Source: Zygaena filipendulae
Taxonomy: Eukaryota; Arthropoda; Insecta; Lepidoptera; Zygaenidae
NCBI GenBank assembly: GCA_907165275.2
Contig: OU015655.1
Span: 8,134,501-8,198,500, forward strand
Direction: 5' to 3'
Length of the DNA: 64,000 nucleotides
Shown here: piece by piece, positions 47,401 through 59,697 of the stretch
Numbering within the stretch: position 1 is the first letter of the stretch
Layout of the letters: the number at the start of each line of letters is the position of its first letter
Notes under the pieces: generated by a model
Databases searched by the model: none
The model's input: only the letters and a program-made list of their open reading frames with translations
What the model was told of the DNA's origin: nothing
Program-made: the position numbers and the translations under genes

Positions 47401-48652
47401 AGAGTAAAACCCCCAAACGTTGGTACAACACCCAATTTTTTGGCACGCTGCAGTTTTTAATTTTTTAACAAAAATAAGCTTATCACAAAGTAACATATTA
47501 ACAAAAAAATAATAAAAAAAAAAATAATAAAAAAAAAAAAAAATTATCTACTATGCTACCGGCAACTAGTATTCGGAACCATACGATGATTATCGTAAAT
47601 TATACGATATTTTTGTGCTTACGTACGATGTGCAATGACACGTACGTCGTACCATCTTGATGTAAAATTTGATATTTTTTATACTCATACGCTAATGCTA
47701 ATACATCAGCATTCAGCGCTAATGCTAATGAGTTTGTTTATTTTTATTCATAACGACGCTTTAAGCTTTAATTTCTTAGGTAATACCGGTAATTCAACAT
47801 ACTGTATGCCTTCTCATTGATTAGCATCTACCAATGAACAAATAAGGCGATGATAAGTTCAATATTCGATTCGATTTTGATTAATTTCGCACTTTATACG
47901 TTCGTTATATTTGTGTGTGGAAATGTTGGCGGTAAAGCAGCTAGTTATTCAGGGGTGTGAAAAATAATTTTCATATTAATAGTTTTTTTTTATGACTTAT
48001 TTTTAATAACTATAGGGTACTACTACTTGCGTACATATCAATATTACGCTATTTAAGAGACAAAACTAGAATGTCTAAATAGACATTAACCTAATAATTA
48101 GGTACCATAATTTATCAATATTTTGAGGTAAAATTTTTACGTACCAATGAACGAACAAGGGAATGTTATAGGTAAGGTGTTCGTTTTTCGAACATTCTGC
48201 ACTATATAATAATAGGTGTGTCGAAATATTTAGTCTATTTAGGATAATTATACGTCCCTGATACGATAATAAGCTGTCTCCAGGTTGCCAACACCGGACA
48301 CAATAAACTCATTTGACGAGTCCGGAGTTATGTGAAAAAAGTTTAAAATTCTGTTTTTCTTTGCTGAGCAGTCGCAACACACGCTTAGCCTGGTGGCAAG
48401 GATCTATAAGAACGACGATGGTTAAAGAGAAGTATCCCCCATCTGCCATTTATGCCATTCATTATCAGAAAGTTCTCCTTAGCAGTATCTTGTTTATTTA
48501 AATGTTGGTTTCAACCTTCAATGGTGTACACTAAAACGATTAAGTATAATGATTAATACCGTGATTAGTACTGCCTAATTACTGTTGATTAGTGGTATTG
48601 TTACCACTGTTGATTAATAAAACAAAATATTTTACACAGAATCTCTAAAAGT
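47401..48652 (+). other. DIRS 3' internal region without a recognisable recombinase
   Basis: A tyrosine recombinase (R...HxxR...Y) would be expected in an intact element, possibly here. Reading the three + frames I find no such motif. Instead there is an A-rich run at 47505-47542, AT-rich DNA, and a short 62-codon frame (48313-48501) with no family resemblance. Confidence 0.5.
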
Positions 48653-48772
48653 CTACAAGTGTTATTTAAGGAATCCCTTCGGACAAAGCCTGAAGAATAA
48701 TTGATGATTAAACGAACTTACCTTAAGTGAAGTTCTATCATAATTATTTGAAGGCTTTGTCCGAAGGGATTC
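48653..48772 (+). repeat. DIRS internal complementary region (ICR)
   Basis: 48653-48695 is the reverse complement of the outer left end (43441 inward). 48696-48750 is the exact reverse complement of the right-end extension 49009-49064. 48751-48772 continues into the right ITR complement. The two element ends therefore meet here at aataatt|cttca-type sequence, reproducing the circular junction used as template during DIRS replication. Confidence 0.9.
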
Positions 48773-48856
48773 ACAACCCACCCTCCCGGCTCTACGAGCT
48801 TTACGAGCCCCAATTTCTGGGTAAAATATTTTCAGTTTCTTTGCATCTCTAAACTA

Positions 48857-49064
48857 AATGACACGAGCGGGTTGGTAGGTCTATTTATAAGGAAAGATTG
48901 ATATTTTCTTTTGCTTCTAGTATTCCTACCCTCAAATTTAGTGCATGAACGGCGAACCACTACGCGGTACTACAAGTGTTATTTAAGGAATCCCTTCGGA
49001 CAAAGCCTTCAAATAATTATGATAGAACTTCACTTAAGGTAAGTTCGTTTAATCATCAATTATT
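48857..49064 (-). repeat. DIRS right inverted terminal repeat with extension
   Basis: 48857-49008 is the exact reverse complement of the left ITR. 49009-49064 (tcaaataattatgatagaac ... catcaattatt) is absent from the left end but present inverted in the ICR. This asymmetry, a right ITR longer than the left and copied in the ICR, is characteristic of DIRS elements. Confidence 0.92.
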
Positions 49065-51336
49065 ATCTGCTATGACGGTACCACCAAATTGCAAAATGGG
49101 AGTATGCAAGTCCACGTTTTTCATTACATGGAGCCAGTTTGGTATTAGAGACTGCTCTACTCTACTCTGTAACTACTCTAATCAAAAAATTAAATGCACA
49201 ATCCGCTTGTAGGCTCTACAATGCGTGCCATTTAACAGATACACGTGGTTATACCTGGTACGACGTGTAAGGAACTAATACCAGTCACAGGTGTGTGTAT
49301 CTCCAGCTTAATATGTAGATAATTTGACACGTACCTACCGCGAATATGTGTCTACATATGTAAAGAATTTAACTTTTCTTCTTAAGTCAAAGTGTAATAG
49401 TACAAAGTAACACTTTTGAAACTAATTTATTAATTTACTATTATGAGGATATCTATGTTGCGAATTAAAAAAAATATTGAAATACATTACTTTATTGTCA
49501 TTGGAAAGAATTTACTTGGTATTTATTTTAGAATTATGATTAAAATGTACGGGTACCTGTTTATTCAGAGTTATTTAATGTATTCAATTTAGCTTGTCTT
49601 TAAATAGAAATTTCACTTATATGCATTCGAATTTGACAGTATCCAATCAGGTTCATAATAATATATTGACTGAAAATAACTAAAACGTCTACTAACGCGA
49701 CCACTTGAAAATGTGAATTGGGAGACTTATCCTAGTCTAATAATATTTTACTTTGTGCATGAATAATGATGCTCAATGGTACCTACTGGCCTTAGCTACC
49801 CAGCTACTATTTTTGTTAAAACTATACTTTTTGATCAATTATTATGCTCAAATACTGTGCTATTATAGGTGGAATAAATTAAAATATTGATCGGATTAAG
49901 GATAAACACAATTAATGTATTATTGAAATAGCGTTTAAATACCATCAAAGAAACATACCAGACAAAATGCAGGTTTACTTACTTAAGTGCTAAGATCGAA
50001 TAACAAAAACAAAAGATGTACCTACCTTGAAATCGACAATTGAATATATTTTTCTGCACATTTGAAACATTTTACCTATTTGAATGACTGACAGAAAATT
50101 GGCTCTTATCACGCCCATAGCCCACCACCACCAACCCACCTCGCCGTGCTCACAGTCTTTGATTAGCGTAGGTAGTAGGTACCTATAAAGAACGACTTAT
50201 GTGATGTTTTGTGTATATATTTACATATACCTATACGTATTAAACATCCGTTAAATTGGTTCAATTATCCTATTTGCGTCGATCGTACTAGGTAGGTACG
50301 CAGCGAATGTCCACCCTATAATAGCGCTCGTAGGTAGCGTCGCGGCAAATAACACTGCATTTGTGGTAGCAGTAACAGTAACAGTTAACGCTTAATGGTT
50401 ATTACTAGCGAGCAGATAGTAACCAACGATAAGTTCGGATTTAAGTATGTACCTACTGAAATAACACAATATGGTAGGTACAGGTGAAGTTGTTGTTTTT
50501 TTTTTGTTTTTTCATGGGCAGGTTTCTTGCCAGTGACCGTGAGATGAGAATTTGTCTTTTTTAAACTGGTATATTTTAATAAAGCTGCGAAGTGATGTAG
50601 AAAATGAACTTGATACGCTTCTCTTGAAAACTACTAAAATATTTTTTATTAAACGAGTTTTCCCGCAAGTGAAATTTTGCTTCAATTTTCATAACAATGC
50701 AGAATACAGTCCACTTATCTTTTTAATCCATAATAAAAAAATCGCATCGAAAATCAAATAAACAAACCTTCCAGCAACAAAACACATGAAAGAGTAGAAT
50801 GGGGCAAAACGCGCAGCACGAATTTCAGCGCAACGGGGCGGAACCGATCAATATAGGGCGGGGCCACAGATTTGACGCTGCGTGCCACCGTGCGCTCCAC
50901 GCCAGTATAATTGATTGACACAGACGGACTGACAGCCAGACGGACGGCGTTTTGGCGGTTTTTTTATAGTGCCCTTTGTGGGGAGGCAGGGGGACACTGG
51001 TTGCATGGGTCGGTGATTTAATTTTTATTCATTTAAACCTTCATTATAGTGGTCATTCTTTATTGATTTTGAATCCGACCTGCTTTAAAATTATTTTTAT
51101 TTCAATATTACATTCCCATGAATTGTTTTACAACTTTTGCAGGTTGGGAATACCTACACGGGACCTTGATTCATGATTTAAGGCCAAGCACTGACCTAAC
51201 ACATGCTCTAAGGCAAGATTTATGACGAAACAAATATACAGTCATGCTCTGATCTTACCTGGCAAGGTTACTTAACGGCATAAATAAAAAATTGTTAAGC
51301 GTTGAAAAGAGAGTGATACCTACCTTATTATACAGC
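49065..51336. other. Stretch right of the DIRS element
   Basis: No gene was recognised. A GC-rich patch at 50790-50960 (ggggcggaaccgatcaatat, ggcggggccacagatttgac) could be a promoter or untranslated exon, but no coding exon on either strand supports this. Confidence 0.4.
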
Positions 51337-51960
51337 GTTACAGGTTAAGTCGACCTAGATCCTTAAAGAGGTTGCAGTTTCTATCATTTCTAATTGATTT
51401 GACTATGAAACATTGTACCTCAACCGTTTTCAAAATACTGGACCTTAAAGATATTTTGTAAATTGCTGATTTTTTGTCTATTGGCCTATTTTTTTAGCGT
51501 GTTTTTCCTCTAAATTAATTGTGTTTGCGATTTTTGTGTAGTAGATAAGTTATTTTACTATCCTCAACACTAAAATTGCAGTTGACTAAACCGACTGTTG
51601 ATAATTGCAATTTAAAATAAATTCGTAAAAGGTATTATTTTCTTTCCAAAATATTTTAAAAAAATCTATGACAGTTATGCTGGAGATTTGCTTAAAAATA
51701 TCTACGTTTTATTAGCTATTCAAAAAGGTATAACAAGCTAGGGTATTATTAGAAATCTTAGAAAAAAATTTGATGATAGGCTCCCAGGTAGTAAAAAATA
51801 ATGGTACCTAGCATCAAATTTATCACTTGGGTCAGAAAACAAAGCAAATATGAAAATAAAATAAAATTATGTTTATTACTAAATAGTAGATAATAAATAT
51901 CAGTCAGAAGTGATGGAAACTACAACCTCCTAAAGGATCTAGGTCGACTTAACCTGTAAC
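51337..51960. mobile_element. Element with about 60-bp terminal inverted repeats
   Basis: 51337 gttacaggttaagtcgacct agatcctt... is matched by the reverse complement of the sequence ending at 51960 (aggtcgacttaacctgtaac). Similarity continues about 60 bases inward (gaggttg-agttt-atca). The 500-base AT-rich interior has no open frame of note. Probable MITE; superfamily not assigned. Confidence 0.75.
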
Positions 51961-54900
51961 CCCGTATTTATGCATGCATGCTGAAAGAGGTGATGATAAT
52001 TTGCGTGAGCTACGAAATAAAACGATTTTCTAATCAACCGTGTCCCGAATTTCTGTAAATCACAGTTTTAAAGTTACCTACATGCATATTGCGCTAAAAT
52101 AAAAAGAGAATACCTACTTTGAATTTATTTTTCTATAAAATATTTATCATCATTGTGTTTTGCCCTGATCGGAATTTTTAATATATATTAACCCAATTAA
52201 CATAACATTACTATGCCCGAAAATAAAACATAATCTTAGTATTTCATAATTTCTGAGGTTTTTGAGGATCAGTTTTTTTACATAGCCTCTTAAGAATCCT
52301 ATTGCAACTTTTAAACAAAAACTTGCCAATCTGAATAAAACATCCATACTGATTGTATACCTATCCATTCGGACTTAAGATTTGACTTGAAATTTTTCAG
52401 CCCACCATGCTACTTTTAAAACCAATCTGATCAATTGAATTTAAAAAGGAGATTATATTATGTTCTGCTGTAGGTATCTATGTAATGTAATATTGTGCAT
52501 TAAACCTAATCATTTTTACCATAGTAAAAAATTAAAATAAATAATATTTAATTTTTAGTTTGTTTTGAAAATTATACTTATACTATATGAGAGTAATTTT
52601 TCACGGAGATTTAATGAGAATTCTTCAGTCGGACAATGTCAACAAATTTTGCGCGCCTACACAACACGTTATTGAACTCATTCGCAACCTACTTATATAT
52701 ACCTGAAAAGGAACCGCCTTTTTAGAAGTCCGTCAAAAGTTTCCTAAAACTCTAAAAACTTACATTTTCCAACCGTAGAGCAATGTGGCGCTAGACAGTA
52801 AGCTTTTCAGTTATAATATGATACATTGATGTAGAGACGTATTCATAGGTCATTAACCTTTTAATCGATTTGATCGTGTATGCGTTTTCCGTTCGCGAGT
52901 TTTCTTACCGTTTGAAATGTACCAATTGATTTAAATTGATATAAGAAATAAGCACACTGAAACCAACACAATTATTTCAACGCCAAACTCTGAAAACAAA
53001 AAGAGCATTCGGTGAACAAAACCACCATCAATCATATTTTTATACTTGGATATTCATAATGAAAATTTGCTATTTCACTAGGTCAATCGGATATGTAATG
53101 GCATTATTAGGTATATTATATGATTTCTATAAAACAAAAAGTAACCATGACAGATGTATACCTAGCTCTTTTCACTATAATGTAACCTTAAAATAACAAT
53201 AAGGGGCAAATGTAATGACGCTGATAATTATCAAACTACCCGCAATACACTTGACATGTTTGTAGAAAACACCGGAAGTCGGGGTGAATCCAACGCGGTC
53301 ACGATACTGCGGCTACCGGCCATCTTGTTTAAGTATGCACTTCCGGTAGGGCAAAACGCCAATTCTGTGGTCATCAACCCTTACTAATTTGGACAATAGT
53401 ATTTGTTTCAAACTCATATTATAAATATCATAATTGAAAACAAAGCCCATATTCTCAGTTTTATTCATAAGTCTATATTCTTAATATAAAATGTTTGATT
53501 TTATTTAATTATTCAGTATTGTTATTTACAACATTTACCAGATTTTTCTCATGTATGAGCACTTAATATTTTCTTTCATCCCTACAAAAACTATTTATTA
53601 CTAATCCTAACTTACTTACAACTTAGAACACCTAACACATTTTCTCTTTTCCGAAGCCGCATAGGACCGGATGAAACCGGATTTAGAAACCAAATCTCTT
53701 GACCGGATCTACTCCCGACAGTTATGAAAAGGTTCTGTACGAGAGAAAGAAAAAAGCAAAGCCACCTAAGCTAGCGGCGAAGTAAAACCGTGGTACGCTT
53801 CCTCAAAGAAAATGTTTTCTTAGATGTCACGTGTAAACAACCTTCTTTTTGCTGTCGTTAAAATTTATTTCGGAATGTATTGTAATGGAGTAGAGCTTGG
53901 TTTCGAGTATTTTTTCAATCTAGAGACATTTTTCGACAGTGAAGTTGACGTTCCCGTCAGGGCGTCGCCTGTCGCCGACTATCAATATCGGCTGTAAACT
54001 GACGTATGGGGTGGCAAAGGCCGTCTCAAATCGATAAATTGTGTTCGGTAGCTACTTAAGAAAGTTTCGACAAGTTTATTGGCTTTATTGACATGCTGTC
54101 GTTGGAAGTTTATCTACTTGGTGAAACTAGAGTTTCGCGGTCGAAAGAAACGTGAATAAAATATATTGTTTTTTGTATGAGCGAAGTTGAAGATCTCAGA
54201 CCTTAGTGTTGCCATATTAGAAACTAAAGTTTTTCTTAAGGTTTCTTATACTTATTACCAATAAAAAAATTTAAACACTTACCTACTTAACTGCGCGAAG
54301 ACTATCTAACAACTGTTTAAGACAGATATTATAAGCACATCAGAATCTCATAAATAAAGTAAAAAGCAAGTAAATACTTCAAATACTTACTTTTTATGTT
54401 CATAAAAAGCAATTATTTGATAAATAAAAGGTGACGCATCTTTCCCTAATCGGTCTAATCCAATGCATATAATAATATCAAAGTATTTCTGCTATTTGAG
54501 AGCAACAAATTATTAGCCATGATCACACCCACACGCACACACGCTCACACATATACCTACTTTCATTCCGTTCTGTATAAAAATAACAAAAATAGTTGAG
54601 AAGAGAGAACTCAGCGCTGAAACATTTTATCAATAAATTAAGTGCGTGAAACTCGAATAATTTATGAATCATGTAGCCACAGTAAGTTTAAATAACAGTT
54701 ATTTATTGTGCCAAATGTTGACGGCTCCTAGCCAAATTGCTCACTGCTATCGCGTGCTCAGTGTCAGCCACCGGAAATGGCACAAGTACTGTCCCCAAAT
54801 CATTGCTGAGCCCGACCGCTGCTACCCCGCTAGTTGCACGTGCTGCTAATTACCCACACAATGATTTTTAACTGTCAATCTGTGTTAAAAATATTTGTAT

Positions 54901-55439
54901 TAAGTATCAAATGGATAACTACTAACTATTTAGTTCGACGAATTTATATAAAACGTATTTCCTTGTATGATGAGATATTAATTTTTCCTTTGCGGATAAA
55001 TTGTTTTTATATAGGGTTCACTTCAGTGTTTGTATACAATAATACCAACAGTTAATAAAATGGTTAACAAACAAGTGTATACTACAATTTGTCAATGGAG
55101 GAAATAATTAATTAATCATTGTTATAATTTTTCCAAAACACATTTCTAAAAAAAAACATATTATTTCATTAATTTTTTCTTTCAGATTATTTTCCAGAAT
55201 ACAGTAAGTATAAATATACAACCAGGTGTTATAAATTTTAAAATTACAATATTGATATTCTGCCATTTTCAAGCGTACTTAAATGTCATGGAAAAAGTAA
55301 TCAAATTTAATGATAACGTCAGAACCACAATTTTATTTAGAACACATCAAACTGTAAACGAAAGTCTCTTCGTTCACTGATACAAACCAAAAATATTTAA
55401 TTCATGGTTCTCATCCTCACTTTTAATATTTTCCAATGG
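51961..55439. other. Non-coding stretch
   Basis: No gene was recognised. A short cluster at 53272-53346 has two inverted ETS-like sites (accggaagt, cacttccggt) flanking cggccatcttg, a YY1/Pho-like site. The rest is AT-rich unique DNA with short chance frames. Confidence 0.4.
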
Positions 55440-55464
55440 GGGTAATAAAAAGAAGCATTTTCAA

Positions 55465-55810
55465 GGTTTAGCCAGTGTTGGCTACCAGTCCAGCGCTGTC
55501 TTGTTATTGGCCTCGTATAAACAGTTTTTCAAGACAAGTCAGTGCTGGCTGCCAGCACTGGCGAGAATAGGGCACCGGCCTATATTTCTAGCCAGTGACC
55601 TCCGCCCGCGTGTTCAGGAACTCCCGCACCAGCGTGAGGACGCGTGTAGACGCATCGGCGCCAGTCGCTGGCGCTTATCTGTAGAGTAAAAAGTTCACTC
55701 ACAAGAATAATCCAGGAATGAAATGAATCCATTGGCCTCATCAAAACGACATGGGCCAGACCAGCGCAGGCTTCTCTGAGGACTGGTGCCAGCGTTACTG
55801 GCTTCGTCTA
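55465..55810. repeat. GC-rich CCAGY-motif repeat cluster
   Basis: Variants of ccagtg/ccagcg occur more than ten times, some as hairpins: arms of 10 bp at 55540-55560 and gcgccag-tcg-ctggcgc at 55658-55674. A companion phrase, ttggcctcgtataaac, recurs with changes at about 55507, 55732 and 55797. This suggests a decayed tandem or foldback element of unknown family. Confidence 0.45.
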
Positions 55811-56273
55811 ACCTGATGCTTGGTACTAAAACCTGATAGGCGAACGGAAATTAACGTGAAACAACTTTTAAGTTAATTACGAGGTGGTTCCCGACAGCCT
55901 TATTTAAAAAATCCACTACAATGTAAAGTGTCATAAAAATTTTTAATGAAATCAATCAATCAATAAATTTTCACTTATAATTTAAAATATCTTTTTCTTC
56001 TTCAATAGCAAGTTCGTAATTTATCGAATTTAATTTTATCCATGACAATGTTTTAGTAGGTAGGTAATTTAAAATATGTGAATCACCAAACACATCCTAT
56101 AGGGATAAAACATGGTTCTTTCTTGAAAATTATACGTAGTTTCGTTCTTGGAAAACAAAATGACTGCAAAATGGTGATTGAAATATCGAATAACGCGGCA
56201 GGCTTGCATTCGCTATACGACCCGTCAACAACCTAACCTTGGTCAAGCCTTATAACTCGGTCACTGCATCACG

Positions 56274-56404
56274 TGTGAACGGCTGGATCATAAAATTTTG
56301 CATTCACGTTTTCAGGGGTACAGAAAAAAACATAGAGTACTTTTTATCCCGGAATTCCCGCGGAAACTCCGAAATTACCGCGGGTGAAACCGCGGGGGAA
56401 AGCT
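56274..56404 (-). repeat. Dispersed CCGCGG repeat, - copy
   Basis: The copy has ataaaattttgcattcacgt, atagagtactttttatcccg, gaattcccgcggaaactccg and gggtgaaaccgcgggggaaa gct. It is well preserved but 5'-truncated. Confidence 0.7.
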
Positions 56405-58974
56405 CATCTTAAATATACCAATATCCAGAATCGTAATATTATACAATTATTTTCACAGACTCGCATGAAAACCAAAAACCTTTGAGACGATGCAATGATA
56501 TTTAAAAGTACCTACTATTCTTTCAATCGAACTTAATAAAGGGTTAATAAATATCTGCTCGGGTATCGCTTGACAGTATAAGTAATTGTACTGCAAACTT
56601 TTCCGTTTCTGTGCCGTCATACCGACTCACAGGAGTGCGTGACTGAGCGTGTGAACCAACACGTGTCGTGGATGTAAAACAACGAACCTATAATGATCCG
56701 AAATAGCCACCATCAGTTTAGATAGCCGCGACCCGCGTATATCTACCTATCGCCATATTATACTACTTACTGGCTACGTCGGAATCGAGTTTCGGCGATC
56801 AAATCGATACTTTTGAAAGGGCTGGTTTGCAATCGTATTTATTACGTACATTTTTTTATTGGGATGATTTTGACGTATAAATTGTTCAAGATGGATATTT
56901 TTTAGCAATGTTAGTGGAATTTTTTACTTTTTAATTCGGCTGATAAATTTATTTTAAAAACTAATCAGGGTGCACAATAGTGAGACTGCCCTTGTTATAA
57001 TTTTTGGTTACATACAAAAGAATAACTTATTTGAAAAGGAAACTTTGACTATAACCAGCAATTTATTGCTGATCAAACGACTGTCAGCTAACTCATTAAA
57101 TTCATTCAAAAGAATGTAGGTATCTACTTATGAAGGATATCGCCATCTTTTGTTGTATTGTTTATGTGTATACACAATATTATACTATATTAATATATAA
57201 TAATACTATTACAGTCTAATATAATTGTCTATAAGTACATAACTTTAGTAATTTTCTTAAAACTTAAACTATATGTAGGTACTATTCTGTATACCTATAT
57301 GCATAAGATGTGGCAAAGTTAACTGCAAATACATATTTATAGGGCTAAAAGTATATTATGTTATAACAAACAGGATAAGCGAAAAAATAATACCTATCAT
57401 AAGTTCGGTAGTTTTTCAGAATTTGAGGAAAATTGATTCATTGAAAAATCATTACAACTACATTCACGAGGTACACAATACACGTAACTCACTAATACGA
57501 AGGCAAGCGCCAAGCACACAGCGAGCGAATATTTACAGCTAACTTTGCCACACCTTAAAATCGATGTATGTATATATCTATCTATCTAATAAACTTTATA
57601 TCAGTCAATCAAAATTGTCACTTGTGCTGTCGGTCAAGATTCTTACGATATTCACTAAAATCTCATAGTTTTTTGGAAAATTATTAAAGTTTACAAACAT
57701 TATTATGTATTTATAAGCTAGCTTATATTTTTTAATTATCTATTTATGAATAAAAACTTAAGGAAAGGGGGTGAATGATATCATTGCACTTCAAATTTAA
57801 ATTCCCATCATCTAGAATATTTGTTTTCTGTTTCAGGCAGTTATCCAGGCAGTATCTGAAAAAAAATTAGGGAGATTTACACAAAAAATATTAAATAATC
57901 TATTTTTCACAAAAAAGCAGTATAAGAATCTACTACTTACCTATATTTGTAAAACTAACTTTGTTTTGCATGAGCCTAATACTATATTTTCAGACATTTT
58001 TGTTATTACTCTATTTTATTTATTTTGCTTAAAACCGCATTAGTGTGTGTAGTGAGAAATGATTTTTTTTTTTTGAGTAAATTTACAACGATCCATCACA
58101 TAAAGCCCGATGTAAGTGTATTGATATAACAGATCGATGCGGTCCCTCGGATCTCGCGCGCGAACGAGCTGACAAGTTATGGAGTCTCCACTTCACTTCG
58201 GGCACTCATAAAAATGATAATGCACATAAATTCGACTATAAAAATGTATGATAACATGTATTAGATCAGGCACAGCGTGATTTTGTGAATGATAAATAAT
58301 TCTAGCGGTTTATCATCCTTTTTTCGGATTTGGTCGATACCTACCAATCACGATTTTTTGCAATTCAGTTTCAGTCGCATGTCTAGTATGAGGAGTAAGA
58401 GACTCATGACCGACGTACGTTGATCCTGATGGGGACAATTGTCTTCCCCTCCCTTCTGACTAACAATCAAAGCACTTTATTTGACAGTTTTTTGTGATAC
58501 TGCTCACTACGAAAACCGGCATATATGTAAATAACAAGTAGGTAATACGTAGGTATAGTAGGTGTACGTAGGAACAAATAAATATTTTTCTTTTTCATTC
58601 ATACATTTAGAATTAGAATTAAATTATCTACATTTCTAGATACTAAATACTTATTTATTATTATACAATATAATATAATATTTATTATTATAGGTACATT
58701 TGGAATTTACTAAACGAAAATACACTATACTAAAAAAATTGAAAATAACATAATACCAATTTAATCCAAAAGACAAAAATATACGTAATATTATTATTGA
58801 TTTATTCACCATTAATCGGTTTGAATTTGTTGCCACTTGCCCGCTTCTGTCTGCCCACTTGTGTTATTCTGCTCACGACGAACTCGGAGCGGGAGAGGAC
58901 TTAGTCCCTACTTGGCCACAAACCAATAATAATATTACGTGTATTTTTGTCTTTTGGATTAAATCGGTACAATT
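56405..58974. other. AT-rich non-coding stretch
   Basis: I see no gene, RNA or classifiable repeat here. GC-richer patches at 56580-56690, 58130-58210 and 58840-58920 were read on both strands without recognisable protein. Confidence 0.4.
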
Positions 58975-59564
58975 TTCACTTCAGTAGCTCAAACATGTCG
59001 GTTTTGATGCCTGAAATCAATGAGCAAAATGCGATTTTGCTCACTGAGTGAGACAAAGTAACTTTTTAAATTTTGTTTTCAGAAAGCCGCGAATATCTTA
59101 TTCGTGTGGTATATCAATGTATTCAGCCTTGGGTTAATCATACAGTTCGAAACATTTACACTCTCTCTCTTTCCCGTCATTAAAAAGAGAGAGAGACAAA
59201 GACCAGCCCTTTCGAAGTTCCGATTTTGAATTGGACCTAAAAGACAAACACGTTCGGAAATTTGTACTAGGTAACTAAAGAAATTTTGCAAAAAGATAAT
59301 TATGTCTTTTAATGTTATTTATTCAATTTTTAACTTATTGTTGTATTTAAACGAAAATAAGTATTTACTGCAAATAAAACTGATATTTAACCTGTAAATA
59401 ACTATTATCTTCCAAAGTGTTCTCGCTGCCGAAGTGAAAAGTTATGTGTTACACGAGAGCAAAGTTTTTTGCATCTCGTGCCTTTGAATCCCTCGCCACA
59501 CTCGGGATTCAAAATCCGCACTCGCAGCAAAAAACGACTTTGCTCTCTTGTTGCACAAATAACT
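58975..59564 (-). repeat. Dispersed repeat, inverted partner of 17695-18290
   Basis: It reads as the reverse complement of 17695-18290, from ttttcacttcagtagctcaa through gcgattttgctcactgagtg, accagccctttcgaagttcc and acacgagagcaaagtttttt to gttgcacaaataact. A second element abuts it at 59565. Confidence 0.65.
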
Positions 59565-59697
59565 ATTTCCAAATCAGTCCAACCGTCTTCGAGTAATCGG
59601 TGAACATACATTAAAAAAACCATACATACAGCCTCTAAGTAGTTTGTGCATACAACCAAACACAAAACCTCCTTTTTAGAAGCTGGTTAAAAAAGAA
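59565..59697 (+). repeat. Dispersed repeat ending gaagtcggttaaaa, copy 1
   Basis: ccaaatcagtccaaccgtct, tcgagtaatcggtgaacata, aaacctcctttttagaagct and ggttaaaaaa match the 3' part of the copy at 63330-63899. I know this as a common lepidopteran repeat end. Confidence 0.65.

Larger units (their letters stand above)
43436..49064 (+). mobile_element. DIRS-type retrotransposon, nearly complete but coding-dead
   Basis: DIRS elements are tyrosine-recombinase retrotransposons with inverted terminal repeats and an internal complementary region (ICR) instead of LTRs. All structural hallmarks are visible. The left ITR (43446-43597) is the exact reverse complement of the right ITR (48857-49008), 152 of 152 bases by eye. 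The right end extends to 49064. An ICR at 48653-48772 contains both outer ends joined back to back, as a circle junction would. The sequence attatt is shared at the left edge (43436-43441), the right edge (49059-49064) and the junction, as expected for recombinase insertion without a normal target duplication. The + strand carries RT and RNase H of DIRS type, broken by stops and frameshifts. No recombinase was recognised. Confidence 0.9.

Noticed and set aside
43438..49012. Simple DNA transposon with long terminal inverted repeats
   Set aside because: The internal copy of the joined ends and the RT/RNase H motifs require a DIRS-type retrotransposon.
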